Below, piece after piece: positions 8,622-17,570 of a stretch of 64,000 nt of DNA; position 1 is the first letter of the stretch, and every line of letters begins with the position of its first letter. The translations under genes and the position numbers were made by a program. Where the stretch lies: assembly GCA_017134815.1 (NCBI GenBank), contig CP071032.1:2228001-2292000 (forward strand), read 5' to 3'. This stretch comes from Lentisphaerota bacterium (GTDB lineage: Bacteria; Verrucomicrobiota; Lentisphaeria; Victivallales; Victivallaceae). Under the pieces are notes generated by a model. It was not told where the DNA came from. It was given only the letters and a program-made list of their open reading frames with translations, and made no database searches.

Positions 8622-10932
8622 ACTCTCTTATCTCCAGGTGTGAGCTGTTTTTTAGAATGCCGTCAGCCAGTTTACGGCCATTTACTTTAATCAGGTATTT
8701 CCCATTATGATTCAATACACTAATATGCAGGGAACGCAATCGATATTCAATATCAAAACTGTCTTTTTGACTCGATATTGTCAGTTCCGGGCTGTTAAAT
8801 ACAAAACTTTCACTGTCCTGCCCTGAAGTCACGCATTTTCCGCGGTAAAACATTGCCCCTTTGGCAATCATCCCAGCAACAGTGTCTCTGAAGTAGCGAC
8901 TTCTGACGACAGGTGCCAGTTGAATCAGGTTATCTGACCCGACCCGGACCTGGAGTGTCTGAGCTCCTGCAATGTAAGTTTTGGTGTTGCCGGTAAATGC
9001 CAGGTACTCTATACGCCTGATGCCACGTTCACCAAGCTTGGCAACGACGGTTTTTGCCGCTTCGAAAGACGGAATGTTCACTAATACCGCAGCCCTGGTT
9101 TCAGGATCGGCAATAACAGCGGCCGTCTGCTGGCTGCTGCCGCCGCGCATAACCATAACTGCAGGTGGCATAAAACGATTGGCAAAATGCCAGTACAGCA
9201 CGACGGCAATTATTGCCGTCATGCCTGTGAAAAACCAGCCGCGCTTCCTGGCGGAAACCATCATAATGAGTGCCCCGTAAAAAAACAGCATTCCGGCAAT
9301 GCTCGGCCGGATGGCGCTGGTAGATTCAAAAATATAATGGGAAAATATAATAATCCCGTCAATAAAGTTCAGTACGGTTGTTACCGCTACCGCGGCCGGG
9401 TAAACCATAAATGGAATTATTGAAACAAAGAATTTCGCAAAAATAAAACTGAACAGCAGCCAGACAAACGGAATCAGCAGAAAATTGGCTATAATTGAAA
9501 ACGGAAAATAAATTCCCTGATAATAAAGGCAGATTCCACTGCTGGCCAGCCAGGCTGTCAAACACCCGACCAATCCCAGATTTAGTTTACGCAGCCACTT
9601 TTCACGCAGCACCGCCAGCCAATGCCGGTGTGCCGGAGGAATCCATTGCAGCATTTCGCCAGGGAAACGGGACCATTCATGCAATCCATCAGCTGCGGCA
9701 ATAAGAAAACCTACAACGACAAATGAAAACTGAAAGCCCATGTCTTTCATATAAAACGGGTTTTTTAAAAGTAGCACTGATGCAGCCAGAAAGACAATAT
9801 TCAACGGCGGGATTTTCAGCAGTGCAGCCCGGCAGAAGCACCAGATTGTTATCATCAGCAGTGCCCGGGACGCTGGCGGATGCATACCGGTTGCCAGCGC
9901 GTAGAGCAGTACAATAAAAGGAATAATAATATGTCGGGGCCGGTACGGCACCCAGCGCAGAAACCACATCAGGATCAAGGCTAAAATACCGACATGCAGA
10001 CCACTGACTGTAAAAATATGAATAGTGCCGCTTTTTATATAAGAATTTTTAGTTCCGAAATCAAGCCCCTGACGGCAGCCGAAAAGCAGAGTTGCCAGCA
10101 GCCGTCTGCTTCGTAAATTATCTATGCCTTTTACCGCATATTCCAGCAGCCAGTTGCGGACTTCTAAAATCGGGCCGTATATTGCAGGTGTCCTAGCTTC
10201 ATAAGCGATGAACTCGCGCCCCTGAAAAACCATTTGTATGCCACGTGAATGTAAATAATCAGTAAAGTCAACACTGCCGGGAACCGGTATTTGCTCCAGT
10301 TCTCCGCCGCTGGTCAGTTCTTTTTTAGTATTGACGACAAACTTTCGGGAAAACATGTAGTCAGCCGGATTTCGGAAAGTGCCTTTCAACCTGATTATAT
10401 CGCCGTAGAAAACCTTTGGTGAGTTTTTGGGAAGTCTGATTGCGGTCTGTCCGGTTGTTCCGACCCATTCAATATTGCCGTTCAAGCGGATTTTGAGCAC
10501 TTTAGCAGTAATAAGAGACGGGTTATCCAGCCAGCTTATTTCTTTGCCGCAGCAGGCGGTGTCGTTTATACGGACAATTACCTCAGCGCCACGATCACGA
10601 TTTCCAAGCATGCTGCTGAATGAGTGCCTGAATTTTACATATTTAAAGTTCAAGGACAGCAGGCCAGCCGCAACTGCAAGCGTGAATATCAGTGCCTCCC
10701 GGCGTTTGAGAAGCAGTATACTTATCAGGATGAGCGGCAGCGACATCAGCATTCCCTGTCCGGGGCTGATGTTTTCAAACAGCAGTTGTGGGAAAATACC
10801 ATTCAGGATACCAGCGAAAAGCAGAAATGACGGCGTTGCCCCTGTCATGGTGTGGCGGCGAATAAATTCTGCCGACATTCCGGCATACAGGTAAATTTTT
10901 ATTTTGGCCCGTTTGTACCAGTGTCCGCCCAT
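8608..10932 (-). CDS. comEC: ComEC/Rec2-family DNA-uptake channel with degenerate C-terminal domain
   Basis: 774-aa polytopic membrane protein of the ComEC/Rec2 family, the channel that takes single-stranded DNA across the inner membrane in natural transformation. An N-terminal pair of TM segments and an OB-like soluble region (residues about 100-250) precede the Competence domain with the signature TVSGLHVGILALIL and many TM helices (about 290-600). The C-terminal portion (about 620-774) is where many ComECs carry a metallo-beta-lactamase domain, but the HxHxDH metal site is absent; the equivalent stretch reads YLAFTGNTKTYIAG. The start is uncertain: the ATG at 10932 lacks a good SD and an in-frame ATG lies at 10878. 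Other com genes are not seen, though pilT occurs at 32.7 kb. Confidence 0.85.
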   Translation of the reverse strand: MGGHWYKRAKIKIYLYAGMSAEFIRRHTMTGATPSFLLFAGILNGIFPQLLFENISPGQGMLMSLPLILISILLLKRREALIFTLAVAAGLLSLNFKYVKFRHSFSSMLGNRDRGAEVIVRINDTACCGKEISWLDNPSLITAKVLKIRLNGNIEWVGTTGQTAIRLPKNSPKVFYGDIIRLKGTFRNPADYMFSRKFVVNTKKELTSGGELEQIPVPGSVDFTDYLHSRGIQMVFQGREFIAYEARTPAIYGPILEVRNWLLEYAVKGIDNLRSRRLLATLLFGCRQGLDFGTKNSYIKSGTIHIFTVSGLHVGILALILMWFLRWVPYRPRHIIIPFIVLLYALATGMHPPASRALLMITIWCFCRAALLKIPPLNIVFLAASVLLLKNPFYMKDMGFQFSFVVVGFLIAAADGLHEWSRFPGEMLQWIPPAHRHWLAVLREKWLRKLNLGLVGCLTAWLASSGICLYYQGIYFPFSIIANFLLIPFVWLLFSFIFAKFFVSIIPFMVYPAAVAVTTVLNFIDGIIIFSHYIFESTSAIRPSIAGMLFFYGALIMMVSARKRGWFFTGMTAIIAVVLYWHFANRFMPPAVMVMRGGSSQQTAAVIADPETRAAVLVNIPSFEAAKTVVAKLGERGIRRIEYLAFTGNTKTYIAGAQTLQVRVGSDNLIQLAPVVRSRYFRDTVAGMIAKGAMFYRGKCVTSGQDSESFVFNSPELTISSQKDSFDIEYRLRSLHISVLNHNGKYLIKVNGRKLADGILKNSSHLEIREYVIK

Positions 10933-10981
10933 ATTGCCCGTTTATATTTTTTTGCTGGAATAATTTAAGCTGCTGTCGCTT

Positions 10982-11356
10982 TTAAGGATAGTAGACCCTT
11001 CTGACTCTGTAGACCGCAATAGGTTCACAGGGCGGAGGCGTAGTAAGGACTTCGATATTCTGTCCTTCTTTATTTTTCCAAACAAAAGAATACTCAGTGC
11101 CATCATAATTATGTCTTATGACCGGCTTTTCCCGACTTATCAGTTCCAGTTCCTGATTTGTAATATCACTGAGCTTTTCAGATGCGTATTCTCTGACTTT
11201 GGGGATGGCGCTCTCAGGATTTTTCAAGCGTTTGAAATCTTCTCTCATTGCTTTGATTTGCTTATTACCGGACATGTCATCCGAGGAGCATCCGCACACT
11301 AAAAGCATTAATAAGCCTGAAAATAAAGTGAATCCCACCTTCTGAGTCAGTTTCAT
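10982..11356 (-). CDS. Small putative lipoprotein, function unknown
   Basis: 124-aa protein with a lipoprotein signal: positive N-terminus (MKLTQK), a hydrophobic run and a lipobox-like LLVCGC with cysteine at about residue 23, followed by SSDD. After processing it would be a lipid-anchored protein of about 100 aa. No known domain is recognised. The C-terminal part (HNYDGTEYSFVWKNKEGQNI) looks like a small beta domain. A strong GGAGGG precedes the ATG. It sits between the PHP gene and comEC on the same strand with short gaps. Confidence 0.7.
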   Translation of the reverse strand: MKLTQKVGFTLFSGLLMLLVCGCSSDDMSGNKQIKAMREDFKRLKNPESAIPKVREYASEKLSDITNQELELISREKPVIRHNYDGTEYSFVWKNKEGQNIEVLTTPPPCEPIAVYRVRRVYYP

Positions 11357-11426
11357 GCCGCCCTCCGTCTCATCGCTTATGAAATGATATTATAAACTTT
11401 GCAAAAGTCAGAAAATATTATTGCAG

Positions 11427-12332
11427 TCATGCCTTTGTGACTGCCGAATACTTTTCGGCCCGTTTTTCCAGTTCGTGAAAAAGTTCATAGGGAACTTTCA
11501 AATCCCCATACCCGACACCAACCTTGACGTCCGGGTGGTTTTCTCCGTGATAATCGCTGCCGCCGGATAGCGCCAGACCAAATTCTTTACCGAGTTCCAT
11601 GACCACCTGGCGCTGATATTCTCCAAACTGGGTATAATAGCTTTCAACAGCGTCCAGTCCGGCAGGCGCCAGGTATTTCAAAACCCTTCGACACCAGGAG
11701 CGTTCTTTGGTATTGCGGTAGACCGGGTGAGCCCAGACTGCGACTCCGCCGGCTCGATGTATTACCTCAATTGCTTCAGCCGGTCGCGGCAGACTGCGTG
11801 CTACGTAAGCAGGACAACCACGTTTGATCAGTTTATCAAAAACATCCTGCAGTGATTCGAAGTCATATTTTTCCTTAAGGTATCTGGCAAAATGCGGGCG
11901 GCCGATAATTTTACTTCCAGCAAGGGCTTCAACGCCAGCGACATCAATCTCATACCCAAGGCTTTTAAGCTTCTTTATCATTGCCAGATTGCGATTTTCA
12001 CGTTTTAACTGGACTTCCTGCAGGAATTTCAGCAGGCCACTTTCTCTGTGGTCAATGAAAAGCCCAATGATGTGCAGTTCGCGCCCGTTAAACACTGTTG
12101 AAATTTCTACTCCCGGTACCGCTTCCATTTCAGGATGAAGTGCACCAGCTCGTAAAAATTCCGGGATACCTTCAACAGTATCATGGTCAGTCAAGGCAAT
12201 TGCCTTCAACCTGGCTTTGGCAGCAATCTGTATCAGTTCCTTTGGGGTTACTGAGCCGTCAGAATACAGACTGTGTGTATGCAGATCAATCAAGCCTTCT
12301 GCCGCGGTATCGGTTTTCAAGGTAATTGTCAT
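11427..12332 (-). CDS. PHP-domain phosphoesterase
   Basis: 301-aa PHP (polymerase and histidinol phosphatase) family enzyme of the YciV/RNase AM type. Characterised members hydrolyse 3',5'-nucleoside bisphosphates or trim RNA 5' ends, using metals bound by His and Asp residues. The metal motifs are clear: LIDLHTHSLYSDGS (HxH), LTDHDTVEG (DHD), GRPHFARYL, VWAHPVY and SGGSDYHGENH. The start is taken at the ATG at 12332 instead of a TTG at 12344. It is first in the minus-strand run leading to the lipoprotein, comEC, GT4 and larE. The substrate is inferred from family only. Confidence 0.88.
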   Translation of the reverse strand: MTITLKTDTAAEGLIDLHTHSLYSDGSVTPKELIQIAAKARLKAIALTDHDTVEGIPEFLRAGALHPEMEAVPGVEISTVFNGRELHIIGLFIDHRESGLLKFLQEVQLKRENRNLAMIKKLKSLGYEIDVAGVEALAGSKIIGRPHFARYLKEKYDFESLQDVFDKLIKRGCPAYVARSLPRPAEAIEVIHRAGGVAVWAHPVYRNTKERSWCRRVLKYLAPAGLDAVESYYTQFGEYQRQVVMELGKEFGLALSGGSDYHGENHPDVKVGVGYGDLKVPYELFHELEKRAEKYSAVTKA

Positions 12333-12481
12333 ATATGTCTTCAAAAAATAATTTAAAATTTCTTAGAACTCCAAGATGAACCGCCGGCACATGCTCGAAA
12401 AGATTCAAACTCAGCAGGGAAGCGGGTATCTTGCAAGCAAGTACAATTTAGCTTAATAACTATAATATGTAAAGCGATATC

Positions 12482-12509
12482 TTGATTTTTTTATGACCCA
12501 TGCTATATT
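12482..12509 (+). promoter_or_regulatory. Sigma-70-type promoter for the dksA-like operon
   Basis: TTGATT (12482-12487) and TATATT (12504-12509) are separated by 16 bp, with an extended -10 TGC directly before. This puts transcription start near 12516, about 85 nt before the DksA-like gene. It is a visual match only. Confidence 0.5.
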
Positions 12510-12600
12510 TCAGGCTTATGAAAATATGGAGGCTTCATTAACGAAGTCAATTCGAGGAGTTGTATTTATCATTAAAAGTCTTTAGTGAGGGTAGATCAAT

Positions 12601-13014
12601 ATGGAAACTACTAGCACCAGTAAGATGCCAAAATTCACCGGCAAAAAGAAAGTGTATTTTGAGGCTTTAATGCATGCGCGGGAAACTTATCTCGGGCAGA
12701 TGAACTTCCACGCGGAAGAGGCGCTGGACAGCTCTAACGCTGACAAACGTGGAGTAACAACCCATATGGCCGACCTCGGCAGCGATAATTTCCGCCATGC
12801 CATGGAGCTGCAGCTCATGACAGAAGAGGGAAGCGCACTGGAGTTGATAGAAGAAGCGATCCAAAGGCTGATTGACGGCGATTACGGAAAGTGTGTTGAC
12901 TGCGGTGACGATATCCCGCCGGCCAGGCTGGAAGTAAAACCGCATGCCATCTACTGCATCAAATGTAAATCAATTCGTGAACAAAATGACGGAATGAATC
13001 CATATATTGATTAA
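12601..13014 (+). CDS. TraR/DksA C4-type zinc finger protein
   Basis: 137-aa regulator of the TraR/DksA superfamily. The N-terminal helical hairpin (residues about 15-95) is followed by one C4 zinc finger: CVDCGDDIPPARLEVKPHA then CIKC. DksA binds the RNA polymerase secondary channel and acts with ppGpp. The tip sequence here (HMADLGSDNFRHAME) resembles the YocK/YteA subgroup more than the DPVDRA tip of E. coli DksA, so ppGpp synergy is uncertain. It overlaps lspA by 8 bp, so the two are translationally coupled. Confidence 0.85.
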   Translation: METTSTSKMPKFTGKKKVYFEALMHARETYLGQMNFHAEEALDSSNADKRGVTTHMADLGSDNFRHAMELQLMTEEGSALELIEEAIQRLIDGDYGKCVDCGDDIPPARLEVKPHAIYCIKCKSIREQNDGMNPYID

Positions 13015-13570
13015 TTTACTGAAAAAATCGACTCCGGGAAGTTCATCTGAACGGAAAATCGTGTTATTTTCGACACTTTTTGCTGTTGGACTGCTCATAC
13101 TCGACCAGATTACTAAAATTCTGGTCGAATCAAGCCTTAAGCTTGGTGAGCGCATTACTGTCATTCCCGGATTTTTTGACCTGACTCATATTACCAACAA
13201 AGGGGCCGCCTGGGGAATTCTGCATGGCTATGGTTGGCTGTTGTTGTTAATAGCGGCAGCTGTTGTGGTTGTGGCTTTTCTTTGTATCAGGTGGCTGACA
13301 GAGGGATACAATGAACGGTATTTTGCGATTTTCATTGTTTTCAGCGGCATATTTGGGAACTCTATTGACCGTATCTGGCGCGGGCAGGTTGTTGACTTCC
13401 TTGATTTTTATATTTACTATAACAGGGAGCATCACTGGCCGGCATTTAATGTCGCTGATATCTCAATCTGTGTGGGTGTAGGTATTTATTTTCTGTCCAC
13501 GTTGCTGCGATCAGATAAAAACTCAGATAATACCGCAGACAAGCTGCAAGAAACTGCCGATAGCAAATGA
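13007..13570 (+). CDS. lspA: Lipoprotein signal peptidase (signal peptidase II)
   Basis: 187-aa inner-membrane aspartyl protease that cleaves prolipoprotein signal peptides. It has four TM segments and the family blocks LDQITK, ITNKGAAWGIL, GNSIDRIWRGQVVDFLDF and WPAFNVADISICVG, supplying the two catalytic Asp residues (in NSIDR and NVAD). The only fitting start is TTG at 13007, inside the end of the dksA-like gene (overlap 8 bp), which suggests re-initiation. The stop overlaps the miaA ATG as ATGA. The N-terminal hydrophilic extension of about 15 residues is slightly long. Lipoproteins elsewhere in the window would be clients. Confidence 0.94.
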   Translation: MINLLKKSTPGSSSERKIVLFSTLFAVGLLILDQITKILVESSLKLGERITVIPGFFDLTHITNKGAAWGILHGYGWLLLLIAAAVVVVAFLCIRWLTEGYNERYFAIFIVFSGIFGNSIDRIWRGQVVDFLDFYIYYNREHHWPAFNVADISICVGVGIYFLSTLLRSDKNSDNTADKLQETADSK

Positions 13571-14496
13571 ACCGTCAAAAACCATTACTGGCTGTAATTA
13601 TGGGGCCGACGGCCAGCGGTAAATCCAGCCTGGCGCTGCAGCTGGCCGCTGACTTTGACGGTGAAATAATCTCAGCCGACTCCATGCAGATCTACAAAGG
13701 CCTTGATATTGGTACCGCCAAGCCGTCACGTCGGGAAATGGAGCAGGTCAGACACCATCTGGTGGATATTTACGATATTGATGAAAAACTGGATGTTTAT
13801 CGCTTTGTGAAACTGGCCGGAGATGCGGTTTCAGAAATTCACAGCCGCGGCAAACTTCCAATACTCGCCGGGGGGACCGGCTTTTATATTCGTTCCTTGC
13901 TTTACGGCCTCGATCTTTTGCCTGGAGACGAGAAGCTCCGTGCGGAACTGGATGCGAAATACGACTCTCCAGAAGGATACAAACAGCTTCAGAAAATAAT
14001 GCGTAAATGTGACCCGGAGGATTTTCGCCGCTGGGAAAAGCATCGGCGCAAACTGATACGTGCCCTGGAAGTCTTTACCCTGACCGGGAAATCCATAACC
14101 GAACTGCAGACTATGCAGCAGTCTGATTTAAATTACCGGGTAATCAGCTGGAACTTATGCTGGGATCGCACAGAACTTCGCCGTCGCATAGAAAAACGGA
14201 CGGCAAAAATGCTCAGAGCCGGCTGGATAGAAGAAGCCGCTGCCGCCATAAAGGCCGGCATTCTTGAGTCTCCCACCGCTCATCAGGTACTCGGGTATCG
14301 TGAAATTAAAGAGTATCTTGAAGGCACCTGGAGTTTCGAAACCACACAGCAACGTATCGTTACCCGCACCTGGCAATACGCCCGCCGCCAGATAACCTGG
14401 TTTAAAAATCAGCACCCTGAGACTGAAGTCATCCACATGCCTGTGCAATATTCAGAGTTGCGGGAAAAATTTGCATTTGAGCTGAATTCTATTTGA
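13567..14496 (+). CDS. miaA: tRNA dimethylallyltransferase MiaA
   Basis: 309-aa MiaA, which transfers dimethylallyl to A37 of tRNAs reading UNN codons. The P-loop GPTASGKSSLALQLA is at residues 13-27. It is followed by DSMQIYKGLDIGTAKPSRRE, HHLVDIYDI, GGTGFYIRSLLYGL, RRKLIRALEV and the C-terminal GYREIKEYLEG and RTWQYARRQITWFK motifs. Length is typical. It starts in an ATGA overlap with lspA, so dksA-like, lspA and miaA form one coupled operon that ends at the hairpin at 14.51 kb. Confidence 0.96.
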   Translation: MNRQKPLLAVIMGPTASGKSSLALQLAADFDGEIISADSMQIYKGLDIGTAKPSRREMEQVRHHLVDIYDIDEKLDVYRFVKLAGDAVSEIHSRGKLPILAGGTGFYIRSLLYGLDLLPGDEKLRAELDAKYDSPEGYKQLQKIMRKCDPEDFRRWEKHRRKLIRALEVFTLTGKSITELQTMQQSDLNYRVISWNLCWDRTELRRRIEKRTAKMLRAGWIEEAAAAIKAGILESPTAHQVLGYREIKEYLEGTWSFETTQQRIVTRTWQYARRQITWFKNQHPETEVIHMPVQYSELREKFAFELNSI

Positions 14497-14509
14497 GCAT
14501 TGTTGCCTC

Positions 14510-14556
14510 AAAAAGGCATTAAGCTATTCCATATCAGGCAAAATGGCCTTTTTTTA
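14510..14556 (+). terminator. Terminator after miaA
   Basis: AAAAAGGCATT (14510-14520) can pair, with one bulged base, with AATGGCCTTTTT (about 14542-14553). The hairpin is followed by a run of T residues. It closes the dksA-like/lspA/miaA operon. Confidence 0.65.
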
Positions 14557-14573
14557 ACTATTTATGATACATC

Positions 14574-14605
14574 GCGTTTTAAAACGCCGTTTTCCAAGCT
14601 ATATT
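14574..14605 (+). promoter_or_regulatory. Palindrome and possible promoter upstream of hom
   Basis: GCGTTTTAAAACGC (14574-14587) is a perfect 14-bp palindrome. TATATT at 14600-14605 could be a -10 element, whose -35 would fall on the palindrome. This arrangement would suit a repressor site. No leader peptide rich in Thr or Met was found here. Confidence 0.3.
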
Positions 14606-14654
14606 AGCGATCAACTTTGTCTGATATCCAAACATAAAAAGGAAAGTTCAAACA

Positions 14655-15944
14655 GTGAAAGAAGTCAAGGTAGGTATTATCGGTTTCGGTACAGTTGGCG
14701 CCGGCGTTGCTGCCAATATCCTGAAAAACGGCGAGGTTATCGCCAAACGTACTGGTGTAAAATTGACCCTCACCAGAATTGCGGATCTCGACACGACGAC
14801 AGACCGCGGCGTGACGGTACCTCAGGAGAGACTGACGACTGATGCCATGGCTGTGATCAACGAAGTCGATGTTGTAGTCGAGCTGGTTGGCGGCACTACT
14901 TTTGCCAAGGACTTCATCCTGGAAGCACTGAAACAGGGCAAGCCGGTTGTTACTGCAAATAAAGCCCTGCTGGCTATCCACGGTAAAGAACTTTTTGCAG
15001 CAGCTGAAAAATCTGAGGCGGATATCTATTATGAAGCCAGTGTTGCCGGTGGCATACCGGTTATCAAGGCTTTGCGCGAAGGACTGGCCGCTAACCGTAT
15101 TAACCGCATTTATGGTATCATGAACGGTACCTGCAATTATATATTGACCCGCATGGAGCGTGAGAAAATGGATTTTGCTCCAATCCTGAAAGATGCTCAG
15201 GAACTCGGTTATGCGGAAGCCGAACCATCGCTTGACGTTGATGGCTATGATACCGCGCACAAGGCTGCGATTCTGGCGTCTCTGGCTTACGGGCAGTGGT
15301 TTGGCATGGATCCGGTCCATGTTGAGGGAATCCGTGATATCTCACTTGTTGACTTGAAATTTGCTGATGAGCTCGGCTATAGAGTCAAGCTGCTTGCGAT
15401 AATCAAACAGGTAAATGATGATGTCCAAATCAGAGTACATCCGACACTGGTTGCGAAAGACACCATGCTGGCCAATATTTCCGATGTATTCAACGGGGTT
15501 ATGATTGATGGTGATACTGTCGGCGAAACTCTGTTTTATGGTCGCGGTGCCGGTCGTGATGCTACGGCCAGTGCAGTTGTTGCGGATTTGGTTGATGTAG
15601 CTCTGAACCTGAAATTTGGATCGCACCGCCGGGTTCCAGCATTCCGTATTGGTCCGCAGTTCAGGAATCTCGTTGCGATGAATAACATTGAAACCCGGTA
15701 TTATATCCGCCTTCAAGTGCAGGATCGGGCCGGGGTGGTGGCGAAAATAGCCAATATTCTGGGTGACAAAAAGATAAGTATATCCAGCTTTATCCAGCGC
15801 GAAGCTCATGATGAGCAAAGCGTTCCGCTGTTGATTCTTACACATGAGGCCAGGGAGGCACAGCTTTTCAAGGCTATTGAAGAATTGCGGAAAGTTGAGG
15901 AAATAAGCGAAGATGTTAAAATTTTGAGAATTGAGGACATATAA
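14655..15944 (+). CDS. hom: Homoserine dehydrogenase with ACT domain
   Basis: 429-aa homoserine dehydrogenase, reducing aspartate semialdehyde to homoserine for Thr and Met synthesis. The Rossmann motif GIIGFGTVGAGVAANIL is near residue 8. The catalytic region includes TANKALLA, YEASVAGGIPVIKAL, GIMNGTCNYILT and EAEPSLDVDGYDTAHKAAIL. A C-terminal ACT domain (about 350-429, YYIRLQVQDRAGVVAKIANIL) is the usual Thr feedback site. The start is GTG at 14655 with AGGAAA 12 bp upstream. It is directly followed by the aspartokinase gene. Confidence 0.95.
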   Translation: MKEVKVGIIGFGTVGAGVAANILKNGEVIAKRTGVKLTLTRIADLDTTTDRGVTVPQERLTTDAMAVINEVDVVVELVGGTTFAKDFILEALKQGKPVVTANKALLAIHGKELFAAAEKSEADIYYEASVAGGIPVIKALREGLAANRINRIYGIMNGTCNYILTRMEREKMDFAPILKDAQELGYAEAEPSLDVDGYDTAHKAAILASLAYGQWFGMDPVHVEGIRDISLVDLKFADELGYRVKLLAIIKQVNDDVQIRVHPTLVAKDTMLANISDVFNGVMIDGDTVGETLFYGRGAGRDATASAVVADLVDVALNLKFGSHRRVPAFRIGPQFRNLVAMNNIETRYYIRLQVQDRAGVVAKIANILGDKKISISSFIQREAHDEQSVPLLILTHEAREAQLFKAIEELRKVEEISEDVKILRIEDI

Positions 15945-15945
15945 A

Positions 15946-17343
15946 ATGCCTGGTAAACATACTGTAGAGAAAATTGGTGGAACTTCGATGAGTCGCTTTG
16001 GCGAGCTTATGGAAAATATCCTCATTGCCGGCCGCAGCGGTGATGAGTTGTATAATCGTTTGTTTGTTGTGTCCGCTTACGGTGGTATCACAAATTTGCT
16101 GCTTGAAAATAAGAAAACGGGCGAGCCTGGTATTTACGGTAAATTTGCACAGGGCAGCAATGACTGGGAAAAAAAACTCGAAGAGACCCGTGATGAGATG
16201 ATCAAATACAATCGTTCATTCGAAAAAATCGGTCTTGACCAGAAGCTGGCTGATGATTTTGTCAATGAACGCATTGAAGGTATCAGGGTATGCCTGCGCG
16301 ATTTAAAGCGTCTGAGGACTTTTGGCCATTTTAACGCTAAGGATTACCTGCCGGCAACTCGCGAATTTCTCAGCGCTTTCGGAGAAGCTCACAGTGCATT
16401 CAACTCAGTTGAAATTTTGAAGAAGCATGGTGTTAACGCCACGTTCGTTGACCTTACCGGATGGAAAGAAACCGAATCGTACTCTATGGAAGAGGCTATT
16501 GAGCGCGCCATTAAGGATCTTGACTTTTCCAAATGTATGCCGATTGTTACCGGGTATGTCAAGTGTGCTGAAGGGATTATGAATCGCTTCAATCGCGGTT
16601 ACAGTGAAATCACTTTCAGCAAGCTGGCAGTTATCTCCGATGCCCGTGAGGGTATTATTCATAAAGAATTTCATTTGTGCACTGCCGACCCCAAACTGGT
16701 TGGCGAAGAGAATGTCAGGACTATTGGCAATACCAACTTTGACATAGCCGATCAGCTTGCTGACATGGATATGGAAGCCATACACTCAAAGGCTTCTAAG
16801 GAAATGGAATTGCAGAATATCCCGATCAGAGTCAAAAACGCTTTTGAACCTGAACATCCGGGTACCCTGATCAGCCGTGATTATGTGGCGCCGGAGCCGC
16901 GGGTTGACATGATATGTGGGCGCTCGGATATGCTGGCGATTGAAGTGTTTGATCCGGAAATGGTTGGGACTGTTGGGTATGACTACAGGCTGCTTGCCAA
17001 CCTGAACAAATATAATATTGATTACATTGCCAAAAACACTAATGCCAATACCATTACTCACTATGTTTCGGAAAAGGCCAAAAAAATTGATGAATGCGTC
17101 GAAGCCATACAGAAGAGCTTTCCGGGATCAAAAGTGACAACCCGCCAGGTGGCAATTGTAGCTGTGATCGGCAGTAATATGAAGATTCCCGGATTCCTGT
17201 CGCGGGCAGCTAACGCTCTGGCTAAAGCCGAAATCAATATTTTGGCGCTTGACCAGTGCATGAGACAGGTAAATATGCAGTTTGTAATCGACCGCAGGGA
17301 ATTTGAGAGCGCCCAGGTTGCACTGCATGGCGAATTTGTTTAA
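15946..17343 (+). CDS. Aspartate kinase, ectoine-type
   Basis: 465-aa aspartokinase, catalysing phosphorylation of aspartate at the head of the Lys/Thr/Met pathway. The N-terminal kinase motif is VEKIGGTSMSRFGEL, with VVSAYGGITNLLL, ATREFLSAFGE, FVDLTGW and GYSEITFSKLAV later. Tandem ACT domains close the protein (from about residue 320; VAIVAVIGSNMKIPG). The HTVEKIGGTSMSRF opening and overall pattern resemble, from memory, the Ask_Ect aspartokinases usually linked to ectoine genes. No ectABC is present; the partner here is hom, 1 bp upstream. The ATG at 15946 was chosen over an in-frame TTG at 15931 because GAGGA lies at the right distance. Confidence 0.9.
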   Translation: MPGKHTVEKIGGTSMSRFGELMENILIAGRSGDELYNRLFVVSAYGGITNLLLENKKTGEPGIYGKFAQGSNDWEKKLEETRDEMIKYNRSFEKIGLDQKLADDFVNERIEGIRVCLRDLKRLRTFGHFNAKDYLPATREFLSAFGEAHSAFNSVEILKKHGVNATFVDLTGWKETESYSMEEAIERAIKDLDFSKCMPIVTGYVKCAEGIMNRFNRGYSEITFSKLAVISDAREGIIHKEFHLCTADPKLVGEENVRTIGNTNFDIADQLADMDMEAIHSKASKEMELQNIPIRVKNAFEPEHPGTLISRDYVAPEPRVDMICGRSDMLAIEVFDPEMVGTVGYDYRLLANLNKYNIDYIAKNTNANTITHYVSEKAKKIDECVEAIQKSFPGSKVTTRQVAIVAVIGSNMKIPGFLSRAANALAKAEINILALDQCMRQVNMQFVIDRREFESAQVALHGEFV

Positions 17344-17371
17344 TGTAGTAACAGCTATTTAAATTTGCATA

Positions 17372-17395
17372 AGGGGCCATTCAGGCCCCTTTTTT
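17372..17395 (+). terminator. Terminator after hom-aspartokinase operon
   Basis: AGGGGCC (17372-17378) and GGCCCCT (17384-17390) form a perfect stem with a 5-nt loop, followed by T5 and ATT. A classical intrinsic terminator 28 bp after the stop codon. Confidence 0.9.
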
Positions 17396-17570
17396 ATTGC
17401 CGGTTTAAGAAATCGCTCCTGAAGTAATAAGAGCGGCGCAGTAAGGCGGTATCAGGCGGTAGTTTTCTGGATATGGTACTAAATACAGTCTCATATTGGG
17501 AAAAACATGCATTTGAGTATTAAAATTAAAATATTTAATGAAAATTTCATATTTCATCGATTGCTAAAGC

